From contig NZ_JASTLC010000001.1 in NCBI RefSeq assembly GCF_030499575.1, positions 3,930,001-3,994,000 of the forward strand: a stretch of DNA of 64,000 nucleotides. Direction: 5' to 3'. The stretch comes from Streptomyces sp. DG2A-72 (lineage in GTDB: Bacteria > Actinomycetota > Actinomycetes > Streptomycetales > Streptomycetaceae). The translations under genes were made by a program, and so were the position numbers. Under the pieces are notes generated by a model, which saw only the letters and a list, made by a program, of their open reading frames with translations, was not told the DNA's origin and ran no database searches. Positions 1-9,037 of the stretch are shown here, piece after piece (positions within the stretch are counted from its first letter, which is position 1; every line of letters begins with the position of its first letter).

Positions 1-1028
1 CCTCCGACGCACCCGACGTCATGGAGTACAACAAGGGCAACGCGACGGCGGGCCTGCTGTCCAAGCAGGGCCTGCTCACCGACCTGTCCGCAGAGGTCAC
101 GAAGCGCGGCTGGGACAAGAAGCTCAGCGCGAGCGTCCGCACCACCAGCGTGTACGACGCGAACGGCGTCATGGGCTCCGGCAAGTGGTACGGCGTGCCC
201 AACTACGCCGAGTACACGATGGTCTTCTACAACAAGGACCTCTTCGCCAAGTACAAGATCCCCGAGCCGAAGACGTTCGACGAACTGACCGCCGCGATGG
301 ACACGTTCGTCAAGAACAAGGTCACCCCGCTCGCCAACGGCGGCGCCGAGTACATCGCCCAGCAGTACCTCTACCAGCTGGCCCTGTCGAAGGCCAACCG
401 CGCCTGGGTGGACTCGTACGAGCTGTACAAGGGCAAGACCGACTTCCACGACGCGGCCTGGACGTATGCCGCCGACACCTTCGCCGACTGGGTGAAGAAG
501 GGGTACATCGGCAAGACGTCCAGCAATGTGAAGGCCGAGGAGACGGGTGTCTCCTTCATCCAGGGCAAGGCGCCGATCCTGTTCTCCGGCAGCTGGTGGT
601 ACGGCCGTTTCGTGGACGAGGCGAAGTTCGACTGGGGCACCTTCCTGTGGCCCGAGTCCAACCTCACGCTCGGCTCCGGCGGCAACCTGTGGGTGGTCCC
701 CAAGGGCGCCAAGAACAAGGAACTCGCCTACGACTTCATCGACATCACCATGTCGGAGAAGATCCAGAACCTGCTCGGCAACAAGGGCGGCGTCCCGGTC
801 GCGGCCGACACGAGCGCCATCACCGACCCGAAGTCCAAGACCCTCATCGACAACTTCAACACCCTCTCCCAGCGCGACGGCCTGGCCTTCTACCCCGACT
901 GGCCGGTCCCCGGTTTCTACGACGTCCTCGTCTCCGAGACCCAGAAGCTGATCACCGGCAGCGAGCAGCCGGACGGCTATCTCGACGCCCTGCAGGAGGC
1001 ATACGACAAGGGCGTGCCGAAGCAATGA
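1..1028 (+). CDS. ABC sugar-binding lipoprotein, 5'-truncated
   Basis: This is the extracellular solute-binding component of a carbohydrate ABC importer (family 1, MalE-like). The reading frame is open to the left edge (SDAPDV precedes the first visible Met at 21), so the signal peptide and lipobox lie outside the window. Visible family signatures are the sugar-binding core around YAEYTMVFYNKDLF, the GSWWYG segment and the WVVPKGAKNKELAYDFI stretch typical of the last third. The stop overlaps the next start by four bases (ATGA at 1025-1028), so it is translationally coupled to the permeases. There is no ATPase gene in the operon. Streptomyces CUT1 importers usually share the ATPase MsiK, so this is expected. 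The substrate is inferred as a xylose-containing oligosaccharide from the downstream GH31 and GH3 genes. Confidence 0.93.
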   Translation, partial: SDAPDVMEYNKGNATAGLLSKQGLLTDLSAEVTKRGWDKKLSASVRTTSVYDANGVMGSGKWYGVPNYAEYTMVFYNKDLFAKYKIPEPKTFDELTAAMDTFVKNKVTPLANGGAEYIAQQYLYQLALSKANRAWVDSYELYKGKTDFHDAAWTYAADTFADWVKKGYIGKTSSNVKAEETGVSFIQGKAPILFSGSWWYGRFVDEAKFDWGTFLWPESNLTLGSGGNLWVVPKGAKNKELAYDFIDITMSEKIQNLLGNKGGVPVAADTSAITDPKSKTLIDNFNTLSQRDGLAFYPDWPVPGFYDVLVSETQKLITGSEQPDGYLDALQEAYDKGVPKQ

Positions 1029-1975
1029 CGGTGACCGTCGAACGGGGGGTGACCAGCAAACAGCCCCACGCCGGTCACCCGCGCCGCCCCCGAGACTCGT
1101 ACGCTCTCTTCCTGCTGCCCGGCGTCCTCGCCTTCCTGGTCGTGATCATCGTCCCGTTCCTGATGAACACGGGCGTGAGCTTCACCGACTGGCAGGGCGT
1201 GGGCTCCCCGGAGTGGTCCGGGCTGGCCAACTACCGGGAGCTGCTGGACGATTCCGAGTTCTGGGCGTCGTTCCGGCACAGCCTGTTCATGGTCGTCGCC
1301 ATGGCGGCCGTACCGACGGCGGTCGGACTGGTCCTGGCCGCCGCGCTGTTCGACTACGTCGGCAAGCACTTCGGCTCCAAGACGGTCGCCGTCCTGCGCG
1401 CCTGCTTCTACCTCCCGCAGGTGCTGCCGATCGCGGTGGCGGGCATCGTCTGGAGCTGGATCCTCGCCCCGGACAACGGCTCCCTCAACGAACTGCTCAA
1501 GGCGATCGGCCTGTCGAGCTGGCAGCAGGACTGGCTCGGCGATCCCGACATCGCGCTCTACAGCGTGATGGGCGTGATGGTCTGGGTCCAGCTCGGCTTC
1601 CCGCTGGTCATCTTCATGGCGGGCCTCCAGCGCGTCGACCCGCAGCTGCACGAGGCGGCCGAGCTGGACGGCGCCGGCTGGTGGCGCCGCTTCTGGCACA
1701 TCACGCTGCCGCAGATCCGCCCCGAGATCTACGTCGTCCTGACCTGGTGCACGATCGCCGCGCTCAAGGTCTTCGGCGCGGTGTACGTCCTGACGAAGGG
1801 CGGACCGGGCGGCGCCACCAACGTCCCGTCCTACTTCTCGTTCACCACGTTCTTCGAGAAGACGCAGGTCGGCTATGGCGCCGCGATCTCCACGGTCCTG
1901 ACGGTGATGATCCTGCTGCTGTCGCTGATCGGCCTGAAGCTCCAGACCCGCGCGGAGGAAAGGGAGGGATCATGA
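1025..1975 (+). CDS. Sugar ABC transporter permease (MalF-type)
   Basis: Membrane permease of 316 residues for the CUT1 sugar importer. After a short basic N-terminus comes the first hydrophobic helix (ALFLLPGVLAFLVVIIVPFL), followed by further membrane segments. The cytoplasmic EAA loop that docks to the ATPase begins near Glu210 (EAAELDGAGWWRRF). The start is the ATG in the ATGA overlap with the binding-protein gene, and the stop forms a second ATGA overlap with the next permease. Three tightly coupled genes in the order binding protein, permease, permease are standard for Streptomyces sugar importers. The partner ATPase is not encoded nearby. Confidence 0.93.
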   Translation: MTVTVERGVTSKQPHAGHPRRPRDSYALFLLPGVLAFLVVIIVPFLMNTGVSFTDWQGVGSPEWSGLANYRELLDDSEFWASFRHSLFMVVAMAAVPTAVGLVLAAALFDYVGKHFGSKTVAVLRACFYLPQVLPIAVAGIVWSWILAPDNGSLNELLKAIGLSSWQQDWLGDPDIALYSVMGVMVWVQLGFPLVIFMAGLQRVDPQLHEAAELDGAGWWRRFWHITLPQIRPEIYVVLTWCTIAALKVFGAVYVLTKGGPGGATNVPSYFSFTTFFEKTQVGYGAAISTVLTVMILLLSLIGLKLQTRAEEREGS

Positions 1976-2796
1976 CCAGCGCCCTGCGTCGCTACCCGGT
2001 GCTGATCGCCCTGTGCATCGCCGCCCTCTTCATGATCGTGCCGTTTCTCATCGTCACGCTCAACGCGTTCAAGTCACCCGCCGAGTACTCCCAGAACGGC
2101 CCGCTGAGCCTCCCCGACGGCCTCTACCTGGACGGCCTGAAGGACTTCTGGGAACGGGTCGACTACACCCAGAAGCTCGTCAACTCCCTCCTCATCAGCG
2201 GCGGGGTGGCGATCTTCGCGGTGATCCTGTCGATCCTCAACGCGTATGCGATCGGCATCGGCCGTATCAAGGGCCGCACCTGGGTGCTGGCCTTCTTCGT
2301 CCTCGCGAACATGCTGCCGCAGGAGGCGCTGGTCTACCCGATCTACTACCTGAGCAAGGAGGCGGGGCTCTACGACACCCGGCTCAGCGTGATCATCGTG
2401 TTCACGGTGATCCAGGCGGCGTTCGGCACGTATCTCCTCTCCTCCGTCCTGGGCCAGTTCCCCCGCGAGATCATCGAGGCCGCCCGGATCGACGGCGCGA
2501 ACAAGTGGCAGATCCTGTGGCGGATCGTCGTCCCCGTCAGCCGTCCCACCATCGGCGTGCTGCTGGTGTTCTTCTTCATCTGGACCTGGAACGAGTTCCT
2601 GCTCCCCCTGGTCATGCTGATCTCCAACGACAACCAGACGGTGTCGGTGGCCCTCGGCGTCCTCCAGGGCCAGCGTCTGATGGACGCCACGATGACCAAT
2701 GCCGCCGCCCTCCTCGGCGTGCTCCCCGCCCTCGTCTTCTTCCTCGTCTTCCAGCGAACGCTCACCCGCGGCATCGCCGTGGGAGCCGTGAAGTAA
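1972..2796 (+). CDS. Sugar ABC transporter permease (MalG-type)
   Basis: Second permease of the importer, 274 residues. The N-terminal helix (YPVLIALCIAALFMIVPFLI) is followed by the MalG-like segment with FKSPAEY, and the EAA loop begins near Glu169 (EAARIDGANKWQILWRI). The C-terminus RGIAVGAVK is the usual ending of MalG-type CUT1 permeases. The ATG start overlaps the upstream stop (ATGA, 1972-1975). Eleven bases separate the stop from the GTG start of the GH31 gene, so transport and hydrolysis are in one transcription unit. Confidence 0.93.
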   Translation: MTSALRRYPVLIALCIAALFMIVPFLIVTLNAFKSPAEYSQNGPLSLPDGLYLDGLKDFWERVDYTQKLVNSLLISGGVAIFAVILSILNAYAIGIGRIKGRTWVLAFFVLANMLPQEALVYPIYYLSKEAGLYDTRLSVIIVFTVIQAAFGTYLLSSVLGQFPREIIEAARIDGANKWQILWRIVVPVSRPTIGVLLVFFFIWTWNEFLLPLVMLISNDNQTVSVALGVLQGQRLMDATMTNAAALLGVLPALVFFLVFQRTLTRGIAVGAVK

Positions 2797-2807
2797 GGGA
2801 CCCCCAC

Positions 2808-5057
2808 GTGAAGTTCACCGACGGCTACTGGCTGCTCCGCGAAGGTGTCACCGCGGCCCACCCGGTCGAGGTGCTCGACGTCACCGCGACGGACGGCGCG
2901 CTGGAGATCCACGCGCCGACCAAGCCCATCCGGCACCGCGGCGACCTGCTGAAGGGACCGGTCGTGACGATCAGCGCCCACACGCCGATGCCCGACGTCA
3001 TCGGCCTCACCTTCACCCACTTCGAGGGCGAGCAGCCGCGCGGCCCTCAATTCGACCTCACCAAGGAGGAGACCGCCGCCCACACGGAGTACGACGAGGA
3101 GAACGCGACCCTCACCTCTGGCGCGCTGTCGGTCCGGGTGGCCCGCACCGGCCCCTGGCACGTCGACTTCCTCGCCCACGGCCGCACCCTCACCTCCAGC
3201 GGCCCCAAGGGCATGGGCATCATGCGGGACGGGGAGGGCGCGCACTACCTGCGGGAACAGCTGAACCTCAAGGTCGGCACCTCTGTCTACGGCCTCGGCG
3301 AGCGCTTCGGCCCGCTCGTCAAGAACGGCCAGGTCGTCGACATCTGGAACGCCGACGGGGGCACGGCGACCGAACAGGCCTACAAGAACGCCCCGTTCTA
3401 TCTGACGGACGCGGGCTACGGCGTCTTCGTCGACCACCCGGGCAAGGTCTCCTTCGAGGTGGGCTCGGAGACCGTGTCGAGGGTCCAATTCAGCGCTGAG
3501 ACACAGCAGTTGACGTACTACGTCATCTACGGCCCCTCCCCCAAGGACATCCTCCGCAAGTACACGGCCCTCACCGGCCGCCCTGCCCTCCCGCCCGCCT
3601 GGTCGTTCGGCCTGTGGCTGTCGACGTCCTTCACGACGTCGTACGACGAGGAAACGGTGACGTCGTTCATCGAGGGCATGCGGGAGCGCGAACTTCCGCT
3701 CTCCGTCTTCCACTTCGACTGCTTCTGGATGCGCGAATTCAACTGGTGCGACTTCCAGTGGGATCCGCGGGTCTTCCCGGATCCGCAGGGCATGCTGTCC
3801 CGGCTGCATGCGAGAGGACTGCGCGTCAGCGTCTGGATCAACCCGTACATCGCCCAGCGCTCCCCGCTGTTCGCGGAGGGCAAGGCGCTCGGGCATCTGC
3901 TGAAGCGGCCGGACGGCAGCGTGTGGCAGTGGGACCTGTGGCAGCCCGGCATGGCCCTGGTCGACTTCACCTCCCCCGCCGCCCGCGACTGGTACGCGGC
4001 CAAGCTGGAGGCGCTGCTCGCGCAGGGCGTGGACTGCTTCAAGACGGACTTCGGTGAGCGGGTACCGGTGGACGTGGCCTGGTCCGACGGCTCCGACCCG
4101 GAGCGGATGCACAACTACTACACGTACCTCTACAACCGCACGGTCTTCGACGTCCTGCGCAAGCACAGGGGCGAGGAAGAGGCGGTCGTCTTCGCCCGGT
4201 CGGCGACGGCGGGCAGCCAGAAGTTCCCCGTGCACTGGGGCGGCGACTGCGAGGCGACGTACGAGTCGATGGCCGAGTCACTGCGCGGCGGGCTCTCGCT
4301 GGGGCTCTCCGGCTTCGGGTTCTGGAGCCATGACATCGGCGGCTTCGAGGGCACGCCGACGCCTTCGCTGTTCAAGCGGTGGCTGGCGTTCGGGCTGCTG
4401 TCGTCGCACAGCCGGCTGCACGGCAGCTCGTCCTATCGGGTTCCGTGGTTGTTCGACGAGGAGTCGGTGGACGTGCTGCGGCACTTCACCCGGCTGAAGC
4501 TCAGCCTGATGCCGTATTTGTACGAGGCCGCCCGCACCGCCCAGGCCGAGGGGACGCCGGTCATGCGGGCCATGGTGCTGGAGTTCCCGGACGATCCCGG
4601 GTGTGCGCATCTGGAGCGGCAGTACATGCTCGGGCCGGATCTGCTGGTGGCGCCGGTCTTCGACGATGAGGGACATGTGACCTACTACTGTCCCGAGGGC
4701 ACCTGGACCCACTTCGTCAGCGGACAGACGGTCACCGGCCCGCGCTGGGTGCGCGAGAAGCACGGCTTCATGAGCGTGCCGCTGCTGGTCAGGCCCGGTG
4801 CGGTGATCCCGGTGGGCGCGGTGGCCGACCGGCCCGACTACGACCACGCCGACGGAGTGACGCTGCGGGCGTACGGGCTGGAGCGGGGCGCCCAAGTGAC
4901 GGTGCGGGTCGGGGAGGTGGCCTTCACCGTCGTACGCGAAGGGGACACGCTGCGGGCGTCGTGCAGTGATCCTTCGGCGCCGTGGGGGCTGGCCGCGGGC
5001 GAGCGGGTGGTGCGGGCGCCGGCCGGGACCGGCTTCCTGACGGTGGAGCTGGGCTGA
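2808..5057 (+). CDS. yicI: GH31 alpha-xylosidase (YicI-type)
   Basis: Cytoplasmic glycoside hydrolase family 31 enzyme of 749 residues, close in length to E. coli YicI (772). It should remove alpha-1,6-linked xylose from isoprimeverose or xyloglucan oligosaccharides. The GTG start gives KFTDGYWLLREGV, matching the YicI N-terminus. The catalytic nucleophile is Asp414 in FKTDFGERVP and the acid/base is Asp480 in VHWGGDCEA, both in contexts almost identical to YicI as I recall it. No signal peptide is present, so substrate must first be imported by the upstream transporter. The stop overlaps the regulator start by one base (TGATG). Other GH31 activities are possible, but the active-site context favours alpha-xylosidase. 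Confidence 0.92.
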   Translation: MKFTDGYWLLREGVTAAHPVEVLDVTATDGALEIHAPTKPIRHRGDLLKGPVVTISAHTPMPDVIGLTFTHFEGEQPRGPQFDLTKEETAAHTEYDEENATLTSGALSVRVARTGPWHVDFLAHGRTLTSSGPKGMGIMRDGEGAHYLREQLNLKVGTSVYGLGERFGPLVKNGQVVDIWNADGGTATEQAYKNAPFYLTDAGYGVFVDHPGKVSFEVGSETVSRVQFSAETQQLTYYVIYGPSPKDILRKYTALTGRPALPPAWSFGLWLSTSFTTSYDEETVTSFIEGMRERELPLSVFHFDCFWMREFNWCDFQWDPRVFPDPQGMLSRLHARGLRVSVWINPYIAQRSPLFAEGKALGHLLKRPDGSVWQWDLWQPGMALVDFTSPAARDWYAAKLEALLAQGVDCFKTDFGERVPVDVAWSDGSDPERMHNYYTYLYNRTVFDVLRKHRGEEEAVVFARSATAGSQKFPVHWGGDCEATYESMAESLRGGLSLGLSGFGFWSHDIGGFEGTPTPSLFKRWLAFGLLSSHSRLHGSSSYRVPWLFDEESVDVLRHFTRLKLSLMPYLYEAARTAQAEGTPVMRAMVLEFPDDPGCAHLERQYMLGPDLLVAPVFDDEGHVTYYCPEGTWTHFVSGQTVTGPRWVREKHGFMSVPLLVRPGAVIPVGAVADRPDYDHADGVTLRAYGLERGAQVTVRVGEVAFTVVREGDTLRASCSDPSAPWGLAAGERVVRAPAGTGFLTVELG

Positions 5058-6067
5058 TGGTGAAGATCACTGATGTGGCCCGGCACGCCGGGGTCTCCCC
5101 CAGCACCGTCTCCTACGCGCTCAGCGGCAAGCGCCCGATCTCCGAGGAGACCCGGCAGCGCGTCGAGGCGTCCATCCGCGAGCTGGGCTACCGGCCGCAC
5201 GCGGGCGCCCGGGCGCTGGCCAGCAGTCGCTCGAACGTGCTGGCACTGGTGGTCCCTTTACGGGCCGGCATCCACGTCCCGGTGGTGATGCAGTTCGCGG
5301 TGTCGGTGGTGACGACGGCACGGCGGTACGACCATGACGTGCTGCTGCTGACGCAGGAGGAGGGCGAGGAGGGGCTCAGCAGGGTCGCCGACACGGCACT
5401 CGTCGACGCGCTCGTGGTCATGGACGTCCAGCTCGACGACCCCCGGCTGCCGCTGCTGCGCTCACTGGAACGGCCGTCGGTGATGATCGGGTTCCCGGCC
5501 GAGGCGGACGGCCTGACCTGCATCGACCTCGATTTCAAGGCGGCCGGCGAGGCATGCGTGGAGCATCTGGCGCGGCTCGGGCACCGGGTGGTGGCGCTGA
5601 TCGGGTCGCCGCCGGAGGTGTACGTCCGCCAGACCGCGTTCGCCCAGCGCGTGGTCCAGGGCTTCACCGCCGCCGCCGACCGGGGCCGGCTCTCCTCCTC
5701 GGTCCACCCGTGCGAGGCCACGCCCGCCGCCGCCCGCGCGGTCGCCGAGCAACTGCTGCGGGAGCAGCCCGCGTTGACCGGGGTCGTCGTCCACAACGAG
5801 GCGATCCTGGAGCCGCTGATCGACGCCTTCGGCCGGCTCGGCCTGCGCGTCCCCGCCGACCTGTCCGTCACCGCCATCTGCCCCGACGAACTCGCCGACT
5901 CGCTCCGCATCCCGGTCACCTCGGTCGCCCTGCCCTCCGCCGAGGTGGGCGCCCGGGCCGTGGAGCTGCTGATGAACAAACTCGGCGGCAAGACGGTGCC
6001 CGAGGCCACGCTGCTGCCGCCCCGGATGACGGAACGCGCGAGCACGGCGCCGCGAAACGCGCCCTGA
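5057..6067 (+). CDS. LacI-family transcriptional regulator
   Basis: Repressor of 336 residues. The N-terminal LacI helix-turn-helix is clear (VKITDVARHAGVSPSTVSYA, then the hinge helix region GARALASSRSNVLALV), followed by a periplasmic-binding-protein-like effector domain up to the ELLMNKLGG region and a short tail. The ATG overlaps the stop of the GH31 gene, and the gene lies between two hydrolase genes of the operon. It is therefore most simply the local, autoregulated sugar-responsive repressor. I could not identify its operator: the operon promoter lies left of the window and the 39-base gap before the GH3 gene is short. Confidence 0.93.
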   Translation: MVKITDVARHAGVSPSTVSYALSGKRPISEETRQRVEASIRELGYRPHAGARALASSRSNVLALVVPLRAGIHVPVVMQFAVSVVTTARRYDHDVLLLTQEEGEEGLSRVADTALVDALVVMDVQLDDPRLPLLRSLERPSVMIGFPAEADGLTCIDLDFKAAGEACVEHLARLGHRVVALIGSPPEVYVRQTAFAQRVVQGFTAAADRGRLSSSVHPCEATPAAARAVAEQLLREQPALTGVVVHNEAILEPLIDAFGRLGLRVPADLSVTAICPDELADSLRIPVTSVALPSAEVGARAVELLMNKLGGKTVPEATLLPPRMTERASTAPRNAP

Positions 6068-6106
6068 ACCCCGTATGTGCAAGGCCCTACCTGAAGGAGC
6101 CGTGTC

Positions 6107-9013
6107 ATGAGAGGCAAGAGAAGACGCAGAACCACGCTCGTGGTGGCGCTGGCCCTGGTCGCAGGGCTCGGCGCCACCGTCCCCGCCCACGCCGAAGACC
6201 CGGCCTACCCCTTCCGCAACCCCGCCCTGCCCGTCGAGAAGCGCGTCGACGACCTGCTCGGCAGACTCACCCTGGCGGAGAAGATCTCCCTCCTCCACCA
6301 GTACCAGCCCGCCATCCCCCGCCTCGGCATCCAGCCCTTCCGCACCGGCACCGAGGCCCTGCACGGCGTCGCCTGGCTCGGCGAGACCACCGTCTTCCCG
6401 CAGGCCATCGGACTGGCCTCGACCTGGGACCCCGCCCTGATGGAACAGGTCGGGTCGGCGGTCGGCGACGAGGCACGCGGCTTCCAGCAGGAACGCCCGG
6501 CCGGCTGGGGCCTCAACCTCTGGGCACCCGTGGTCAACCTCCTCCGCGACCCGCGCTGGGGCCGCAACGAGGAGGGCTACAGCGAGGACCCCGAACTGAC
6601 GGGCGCCCTGTCGACGGCGTACGGCGAGGGCCTGACGGGCGGCGACCCCGACCACCTCAAGACGGCGCCGACGCTCAAGCACTACCTCGCGAACAACAAC
6701 GAGTGGAACCGCACGACCACCTCCTCCGACCTGCGTCCACGCGTAGCGAAGGAGTACGACGAGGCCGCCTTCAAACCGGCGATCGAGGCGAACGCGGCAA
6801 CGGGCGTGATGTCCTCGTACAACCTGGTCAACGGCCGCCCCGCCACGGTGAATCCGGACCTGAACGATGTCGTACGGAAGTGGACCTCGTACGACCTCCT
6901 GAACGTCACCGACGCCTTCGCGCCCGGCAACGTCCCCGGCAGCCAGAAGTACTACCCGACCCTGGCCGAGGGCGACGCGGCGACCCTCAAGGCCGGCAAC
7001 GACAGCTTCACGGACAACGACACGAACTCGGGGGTGACGATCGCGGCGATCAACTCGGCCTTGGACCAAGGTCTGTTGGAGGAGTCGGACGTCGACGAGG
7101 CCGCGTCCCACATCCTGTCCGTGCGGGTCCGGCTCGGCGAGTTCGACCCGGGCGGCGGCAAGTACGGCTCCATCGACAAGTCGGTGATCAACAGCCCGGC
7201 CCACCAGAGGCTGGCGCGCAAGGCGGCGACAGAAGGGGCGGTGCTGCTGAAGAATGACGCGGCTCTGCCCCTGAAGAAGTCCGAGAAGGACGTCGCCGTC
7301 GTCGGCCCGCTCGCCGACACGCTGTACACCGACTGGTATTCCGGCACCCTTCCCTATGCGGTCACGCCTGCCGAGGGCATCGCCGCGAAGCTTTCCAACG
7401 ATGTGACCAGCAGCGAGGGCGTCGACCGCATCGCGCTCAAGAACGCGGCGACGGGGAAGTACATAACAGCGGGCGCGGACGCGGACGGCGAGCCGCTGAA
7501 GGAGGCCGAAGCCCCGGGTACGGCCGGACAGTTCGACGTCTTCGACTGGGGCGGCGGCGTGGTGACCCTGCGCTCCGCGTCCAACGGCAAGTACGTCGGC
7601 TACAACTGGGCGAACTTCGTCAACGACCAGGTGCAGCCGAACGGTTGGTACGTGCAGCAGCAGTTCAAGCTGGAGGAGCAGACGGACGGCACGTACCTGC
7701 TCCGCTACGCCGGCTACGAGACCGAGGAGTCCTGGTGGACCAACCCGGTCTACCTCGGGCCGACCGGTGAGGACGGCACGCTGGGCCTGGTGGCGAAGGA
7801 CGCCGCCGCGCACTACACGAAGGACGTCGTCCGCAGCGGCGTCGACGAGGCCGTGGCCGCGGTGAAGGGCAAGGACACGGCCGTGGTGGTGATCGGCTCC
7901 AACCCGTCGATCAACGGCCGCGAGGCCCACGACCGCACGGACATGGGCCTCGCCCCGGCTCAGGAAGCCCTGGTCAGGGCGGTTCACCGGGCCAACCCGA
8001 ACACGGTCGTGGTCGTCGAGAACAGCTACCCGACCACCCTCGGTGCCTTGCAGCAGGAGGTCCCGGCCGTCCTGTGGACCTCCCACGCGGGACAGGAGAC
8101 CGGCAACGCGCTCGCCGACCTCCTTTACGGCGACGCGAACCCGTCGGGCCGCCTCACCCAGACCTGGTACCGCTCCGAGGCGGACCTCCCGTCGATCCTC
8201 GACTACGACATCATCAAGTCCGACCGCACCTACCAGTACTTCAAGGGACAGGCCCTCTACCCCTTCGGCCACGGCCTCTCCTACACGACCTTCCGCTACG
8301 GCGCCCTGAAGAAGACCGACGGCGGCTATGCGCTGACCGTCACCAACACCGGCCGCCGCACCGGCGACGAGGTCGTCCAGCTCTACGTCCACCAGCGCGC
8401 CTCCCGCGACAAGCAGCCGCTGAAGCAGCTGAAGGCGTTCCAGCGGGTGTCGCTGAAGCCCGGCGAGACGAAGACGGTCAAGCTGAAGGTGACGCCCAAG
8501 GACCTCGCGCACTGGGACGTCACCCGCTCCAAGTGGGTGGTGGAGAAGGGCACGTACGACGTCCTGGCCGGCGCCTCCTCCACTGACATCCGCGCCCGTA
8601 CGACGTGGCAGGTGGCCGGGGAGACCATCCCGGCGCGTGATCTGTCCCGTACGACCCGCGCCGAGAACTTCGACGACTACGACGGCACGCGTCTCGTCGA
8701 CGAGTCGAAGGCGCGCGGTACGGCGGTGGGCGCGGCGGCCGACCGGGCGTGGCTGAAGTTCGGCGACGCCCAACTGAGGTCGGGCGCCACCAAGTTCACC
8801 GCACACGTGTCGGGTGCGGCAGGCACGGTCGAGGTCAGGCTCGGCTCCCCGACCGGCACACTCGTCGGTACGGCGGTGACGGACGGGACGCCTTCGCCGT
8901 ACGACTACGAGACGGTGACCGCCCATCTCTCCCGCGCGGCGAAGGGCCGTACGGACGTGTATCTCGTGCTGAAGGGAGAGGGCCTGCGCCTGGCGACGTT
9001 CAGTCTGCGCTGA
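6107..9013 (+). CDS. Secreted multidomain GH3 beta-xylosidase/beta-glucosidase
   Basis: Exported glycoside hydrolase family 3 enzyme, 968 residues. Residues 1-30 are a Sec signal (RKRRRR, hydrophobic core, AHA cleavage). The GH3 N domain follows (HGVAWLGETTVFPQAIGLAS; DPRWGRNEE). The likely nucleophile is Asp269 in NVTDAFAPG, where most family members have a Trp after this Asp. The GH3 C domain contains an inserted beta-trefoil (fascin/ricin-like) segment at about 440-550, with repeated NAATGKYI and SNGKYVGY motifs. A fibronectin-III-like domain (about 740-840) and a C-terminal CBM6-like domain (from RAENFDDYDG) follow. The ATG is preceded by GAAGGAG. It probably acts outside the cell on xyloglucan-type side chains or backbone before uptake; the exact specificity is not readable. 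Confidence 0.9.
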   Translation: MRGKRRRRTTLVVALALVAGLGATVPAHAEDPAYPFRNPALPVEKRVDDLLGRLTLAEKISLLHQYQPAIPRLGIQPFRTGTEALHGVAWLGETTVFPQAIGLASTWDPALMEQVGSAVGDEARGFQQERPAGWGLNLWAPVVNLLRDPRWGRNEEGYSEDPELTGALSTAYGEGLTGGDPDHLKTAPTLKHYLANNNEWNRTTTSSDLRPRVAKEYDEAAFKPAIEANAATGVMSSYNLVNGRPATVNPDLNDVVRKWTSYDLLNVTDAFAPGNVPGSQKYYPTLAEGDAATLKAGNDSFTDNDTNSGVTIAAINSALDQGLLEESDVDEAASHILSVRVRLGEFDPGGGKYGSIDKSVINSPAHQRLARKAATEGAVLLKNDAALPLKKSEKDVAVVGPLADTLYTDWYSGTLPYAVTPAEGIAAKLSNDVTSSEGVDRIALKNAATGKYITAGADADGEPLKEAEAPGTAGQFDVFDWGGGVVTLRSASNGKYVGYNWANFVNDQVQPNGWYVQQQFKLEEQTDGTYLLRYAGYETEESWWTNPVYLGPTGEDGTLGLVAKDAAAHYTKDVVRSGVDEAVAAVKGKDTAVVVIGSNPSINGREAHDRTDMGLAPAQEALVRAVHRANPNTVVVVENSYPTTLGALQQEVPAVLWTSHAGQETGNALADLLYGDANPSGRLTQTWYRSEADLPSILDYDIIKSDRTYQYFKGQALYPFGHGLSYTTFRYGALKKTDGGYALTVTNTGRRTGDEVVQLYVHQRASRDKQPLKQLKAFQRVSLKPGETKTVKLKVTPKDLAHWDVTRSKWVVEKGTYDVLAGASSTDIRARTTWQVAGETIPARDLSRTTRAENFDDYDGTRLVDESKARGTAVGAAADRAWLKFGDAQLRSGATKFTAHVSGAAGTVEVRLGSPTGTLVGTAVTDGTPSPYDYETVTAHLSRAAKGRTDVYLVLKGEGLRLATFSLR

Positions 9014-9037
9014 CGGGCACCCGGCGCAGGCCCGGCC

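Noticed and set aside
1..6067. Missing ATPase gene in both sugar ABC operons as a sign of deletion
   Set aside because: Streptomyces CUT1 importers normally share MsiK encoded elsewhere, and the operons are otherwise tightly packed.
5462..8926. A 1154-codon open frame opposite the LacI and GH3 genes
   Set aside because: Antisense shadow of two well-supported genes; no family features.
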